From Halomonas sp. ML-15 (GTDB lineage Bacteria; Pseudomonadota; Gammaproteobacteria; Pseudomonadales; Halomonadaceae): a stretch of 64,000 nucleotides of DNA. Below are positions 61,647-64,000 of the stretch, piece after piece. Position 1 is the first letter of the stretch; every line of letters begins with the position of its first letter. Location of the stretch: positions 411,185 to 475,184 of the forward strand of contig NZ_JACXZT010000019.1 of NCBI RefSeq assembly GCF_014779595.1, written 5' to 3'. The translations under genes were made by a program, and so were the position numbers. The notes under the pieces are model-generated. The model was not told the origin of the DNA, did not search any database, and was given only the letters and a program-made list of their open reading frames with translations.

Positions 61647-63092
61647 TTATAGAAACGCGCCAATGCTGATGACCACGCTGATGAAAATTGTCAGAATCAG
61701 CAGCAGTGGCCAAATGAACACTAGCCATCGGTCGTAGGAGATGCGACCTATGGCCAGGCCCCCAACCACTACCGCAAACGTCGGGTTAATCAGGTTGACC
61801 AGTCCATTCGCCGATTGGTAAGCGGTGACCACCAGATCCCGTCCCACATTGGCGAAGTCTCCCAACGGCGCAAGAATCGGCATCGACAGCACGGCAAGAC
61901 CGGAGGAAGAGGGCACGAAGAAGCTCATTCCCACCTCGATCCAGAAGATCAGGTTGATAAAGGCCAGCTCGGGCAAACCACCCAGCGTAGCTTCAGCGCT
62001 GTGCAGAATGGTATCGGCAATCATGCCCTGCTCCATGATCACCACGATGCCCCGGGCCAGGCCGACGACCAGGGCGACACCCAGAAGATCGCGAGCACCG
62101 TCGACGAAACTGCTGGTCAACTTTTTCTCACCCAGGCGAGCGATCAGGCCAACCACGATGGCGGCGCCAAAGAACAGCGCGCCCATTCTGGCCATCCACC
62201 AGCCCTGGGTCGCGACACCCCAAATCATTACAATGAAGGTCAGAGCGAAGATAAGCAGGACAATTTTCTGGGTGCCGGTCAGGTCAAAATGGTTCAGATC
62301 ATCATGGCTTTGTAAGAATAACTTGCGGTGAGCATCGCGCTGTTTGGCCACCACGGAGCGTGAAGGGTCCGCCTTAACGCGCTGGGCATAACGCATAACG
62401 TAGGCGATACAGATCATCAGCCCACCAACCAACAACACTAGCCGCAGCACAATGCCATCGGTAAAGGGAATGTTCGCCGCGTTGGAGGCGATGACGGTAG
62501 CGAAAGGATTAATCGTGGAGCCCAGTACGCCGATACCGGCACCGATAAGGATAACGGCGACTCCGGTTATCGCATCGTAGCCTGCCGCGATGATGATCGG
62601 AATCAGAATGATATAGAACGCTAAGGTCTCTTCCGCCATGCCGTAGGTCGTGCCACCTAGCGCAAATAGCGTCATCAGGATGGGTATCATCCATATCTCT
62701 CGGCCTTCCAGCCGGTGCATCACGTTACGGATACCCGTATCGATCGCGCCAGTGGCATTGATAACGCCGAGAAATCCCCCCATAAACAGCACAAATAAGG
62801 CGACATCGATAGCATTGGCAACATAGCTGTCGGGATCATAGAAACCTGCTGTGGGCGCCAACATAACGTCCACAAAACCTTGAGGATTTGGCTCCACGAT
62901 TTCATAGGTTCCAGGCAGTGCCACTTCTCGCCCAATGTCTTCGTTCATCGAGCGTTCATACTGCCCAGCAGGAATGACCCAGGTTAGTGCGGCCACCAGT
63001 ATTATCAATAAAAACAGTATGGTATAGGCGGTTGGAAAGCGCGAAGCCAAATCGTCTTCCGGGTTTGGCGCGGGGCTGTTCTTGTCAGCCAT
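61647..63092 (-). CDS. arcD: YfcC/ArcD-type amino-acid transporter
   Basis: 481 aa with about 12 TM helices. N-terminal [25 protein letters not shown] and the [18 protein letters not shown] and [19 protein letters not shown] hairpin motifs identify the YfcC family. As first gene of an arc operon it probably exchanges arginine for ornithine; this is inference from context. Confidence 0.9.
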   Translation of the reverse strand: MADKNSPAPNPEDDLASRFPTAYTILFLLIILVAALTWVIPAGQYERSMNEDIGREVALPGTYEIVEPNPQGFVDVMLAPTAGFYDPDSYVANAIDVALFVLFMGGFLGVINATGAIDTGIRNVMHRLEGREIWMIPILMTLFALGGTTYGMAEETLAFYIILIPIIIAAGYDAITGVAVILIGAGIGVLGSTINPFATVIASNAANIPFTDGIVLRLVLLVGGLMICIAYVMRYAQRVKADPSRSVVAKQRDAHRKLFLQSHDDLNHFDLTGTQKIVLLIFALTFIVMIWGVATQGWWMARMGALFFGAAIVVGLIARLGEKKLTSSFVDGARDLLGVALVVGLARGIVVIMEQGMIADTILHSAEATLGGLPELAFINLIFWIEVGMSFFVPSSSGLAVLSMPILAPLGDFANVGRDLVVTAYQSANGLVNLINPTFAVVVGGLAIGRISYDRWLVFIWPLLLILTIFISVVISIGAFL

Positions 63093-63189
63093 TACGATAT
63101 CTCCTATCCTTGGTCGTTACCGATGGCAACTGCTGCCGGTGGCGTGCATCTCAATTAGGCAAAAAACTAATTTTTCTTACCATAAATCA

Positions 63190-63195
63190 AGAATA
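63190..63195 (-). promoter_or_regulatory. -10 box of the arc operon
   Basis: TATTCT on the minus strand, placed 22 bp after the ANR/FNR box so that the box centre falls at -41.5. Confidence 0.65.
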
Positions 63196-63216
63196 GTCCA
63201 ATTAACTCCAACAAAC

Positions 63217-63230
63217 TTGACATGCATCAA
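63217..63230 (-). promoter_or_regulatory. ANR/FNR box of the arc operon
   Basis: TTGATGCATGTCAA, matching TTGAT-N4-ATCAA with a single substitution. Class II position relative to the -10. Indicates activation under low oxygen, as for other arc operons. Confidence 0.8.
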
Positions 63231-63313
63231 GCAAACAGTAAAAACCTTGTTCTCAATACTTATGGATTAAGCAGCCGTGCCTGAGGTACACCTTTCCAGG
63301 CGCCGAAAAAATA

Positions 63314-63337
63314 AAAAACCGGTGACTTCGCACCGGC
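63314..63337 (-). terminator. Terminator upstream of the arc operon
   Basis: CCGGTG and CACCGG pair around 6 nt, followed on the minus strand by TTTTTTATTTTT. It terminates minus-strand transcription from the truncated PiuC-like gene to its right. Confidence 0.75.
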
Positions 63338-63385
63338 AAAAAGATCGAAAAGCTAGCCTGACATATCGCTTTAACACTTAACTAT

Positions 63386-63580
63386 TTAACACTCTGACCA
63401 CATCCTGATCAGGCTATTATAGGTACCCGTTAGCGCAACCGGTTCGGCATGTGCCTCGCCCAATTCATCCCTTAGTCGACGCAACGAATTTTCCATTTGG
63501 TAGCTCTGCATAAACATATAACAGCCCAAGCACTCACCCCTTGTCACCGGAGTGACTTCGTGCAGAGAGCCCGAAGGTAA
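63386..63580 (-). pseudogene. 3' fragment of a PiuC-like Fe(II)/2OG dioxygenase
   Basis: The minus-strand frame reads LPSGSLHEVTPVTRGECLGC, then FMQSYQMENSLRRLRDELGEA, and ends TGTYNSLIRMWSEC. This is the C-terminus of PKHD-type hydroxylases (YPSxSLHxVTPVTRG and YxxLLRxWA). The 5' part is missing; the sequence switches to dienelactone-hydrolase-like DNA at about 63580. Confidence 0.75.
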
Positions 63581-63581
63581 G

Positions 63582-63706
63582 TCACCAACCCCGGCGCCGA
63601 TGCCGCCGGCGAAGCGTTCGGCCTGCCGCTGGGCTACGACCCGATCACCGACGCCATCTCCTGGCAGTCAACCCTGCTGCTGCTGGATCGCGCCCTGAAC
63701 AACTAG
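63582..63706 (+). pseudogene. 3' fragment duplicate of the dienelactone hydrolase gene
   Basis: 125 bp aligned to 58195-58319 with about 4 substitutions plus a different stop codon (TAG for TGA). It encodes the final 40 residues (GADAAGEAFGLPLGYD ...) without a 5' end. It forms a direct repeat bracketing the arc region. Confidence 0.85.
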
Positions 63707-63789
63707 GCCGCCCTCCGCGGCGGCCACGTATATTCGCCTCGGCACTAGGCGGAATAATGATCGCATGCGGTGCAATAGCACACGCACAA

Positions 63790-63804
63790 TGTTATGTTAT
63801 AACA
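63790..63804 (+). promoter_or_regulatory. Candidate Zur box
   Basis: TGTTATGTTATAACA: perfect 6-bp inverted arms TGTTAT/ATAACA with a 3-nt centre, the geometry of the Zur operator. Located 31 bp before the DksA-like start codon. Confidence 0.65.
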
Positions 63805-63834
63805 CCTTTAACCATATGAAGAAGAGAACCGTCG

Positions 63835-64000
63835 ATGCCCTACTCCGCGGAAGAGGCACGCTTGATCGCCATGCCCGACGAGGACTACATGAACGCCGAG
63901 CAGTTGGACTTCTTTCGCCAGCGTCTGCTCGAGGAGAAGGCGCAGGTAGAAGACCACCTGCGTGAGGTTCGCACGGCCATAGCGTCGCACGAACGCGATA
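63835..64000 (+). CDS. DksA-family protein, partial (probable DksA2)
   Basis: First 55 codons only. The segment MPDEDYMNAEQLDFFRQRLLEEKAQVEDHL is a DksA N-terminal coiled-coil start. The short N-terminus resembles zinc-independent DksA2 paralogues more than housekeeping DksA. The zinc-finger region lies outside the window, so the Cys content cannot be checked. An upstream Zur-like palindrome supports zinc-starvation expression. Confidence 0.75.
   Translation, partial: MPYSAEEARLIAMPDEDYMNAEQLDFFRQRLLEEKAQVEDHLREVRTAIASHERD

Overview
The window is a stretch of a high-GC gammaproteobacterial chromosome, most like Halomonas or a close relative (Halomonadaceae). The assimilatory nas/nir genes with an ANTAR regulator, the cold-shock, PhoH and L,D-transpeptidase genes, and the GC-rich codon use all fit. 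That assignment is inference; no rRNA or tRNA gene is present to anchor it.

Layout. 0.1-4.2 kb: LysR regulator, acetyltransferase, fmdA-fmdB formamidase genes and the siroheme methyltransferase cobA. 4.2-13.7 kb: a complete nitrate/nitrite assimilation region, with nasA on the minus strand and nasT-nasS plus an FAD reductase, nirB and nirD on the plus strand. Both operons start at a sigma-54 type (GG-N10-GC) promoter and carry leaders with ANTAR hexaloop hairpins followed by an intrinsic terminator. The two-component sensor/antiterminator NasS/NasT is encoded between its two apparent targets.

15.4-32.8 kb: an AT-richer sedentary chromosomal integron of roughly 25 cassettes. All cassette genes are on the minus strand and are separated by attC sites. 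The array is headed by attI and a dead, divergently oriented intI pseudogene. Cassettes encode acetyltransferases, a GST, a nitroreductase, a Nudix hydrolase, methyltransferase and nucleotidyltransferase proteins, paralogous helix-hairpin-helix proteins, a Lit-like metallopeptidase (candidate phage exclusion), a Phd/YefM antitoxin remnant and several unknowns. Two decayed insertion sequences (IS1380 and IS3 families) sit in the array.

33-45 kb: LysE and MFS exporters with a divergent MocR-type regulator, poxB, a patatin gene with an amber codon in its oxyanion-hole motif, a nucleoside-recognition membrane protein with a divergent Lrp regulator, PIN-PhoH ATPase, and a three-gene operon for a Tat-exported flavin amine oxidase, a cytochrome c and an exported RidA. 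45.4-58.3 kb: a compact operon of three NuoL/M/N-like proton-pump subunits without other complex I or Mrp subunits, then esterase, SLC13 transporter, cold-shock protein, two divergent L,D-transpeptidases and a dienelactone hydrolase.

58.4-63.7 kb: an arginine deiminase operon (arcDABC) with an ANR/FNR box placed exactly at -41.5. It is bounded by a duplicated 3' end of the dienelactone hydrolase gene and a truncated PiuC-like gene, so it looks like an acquired island. The window ends in a DksA-like gene preceded by a Zur-type palindrome, suggesting a zinc-starvation paralogue.
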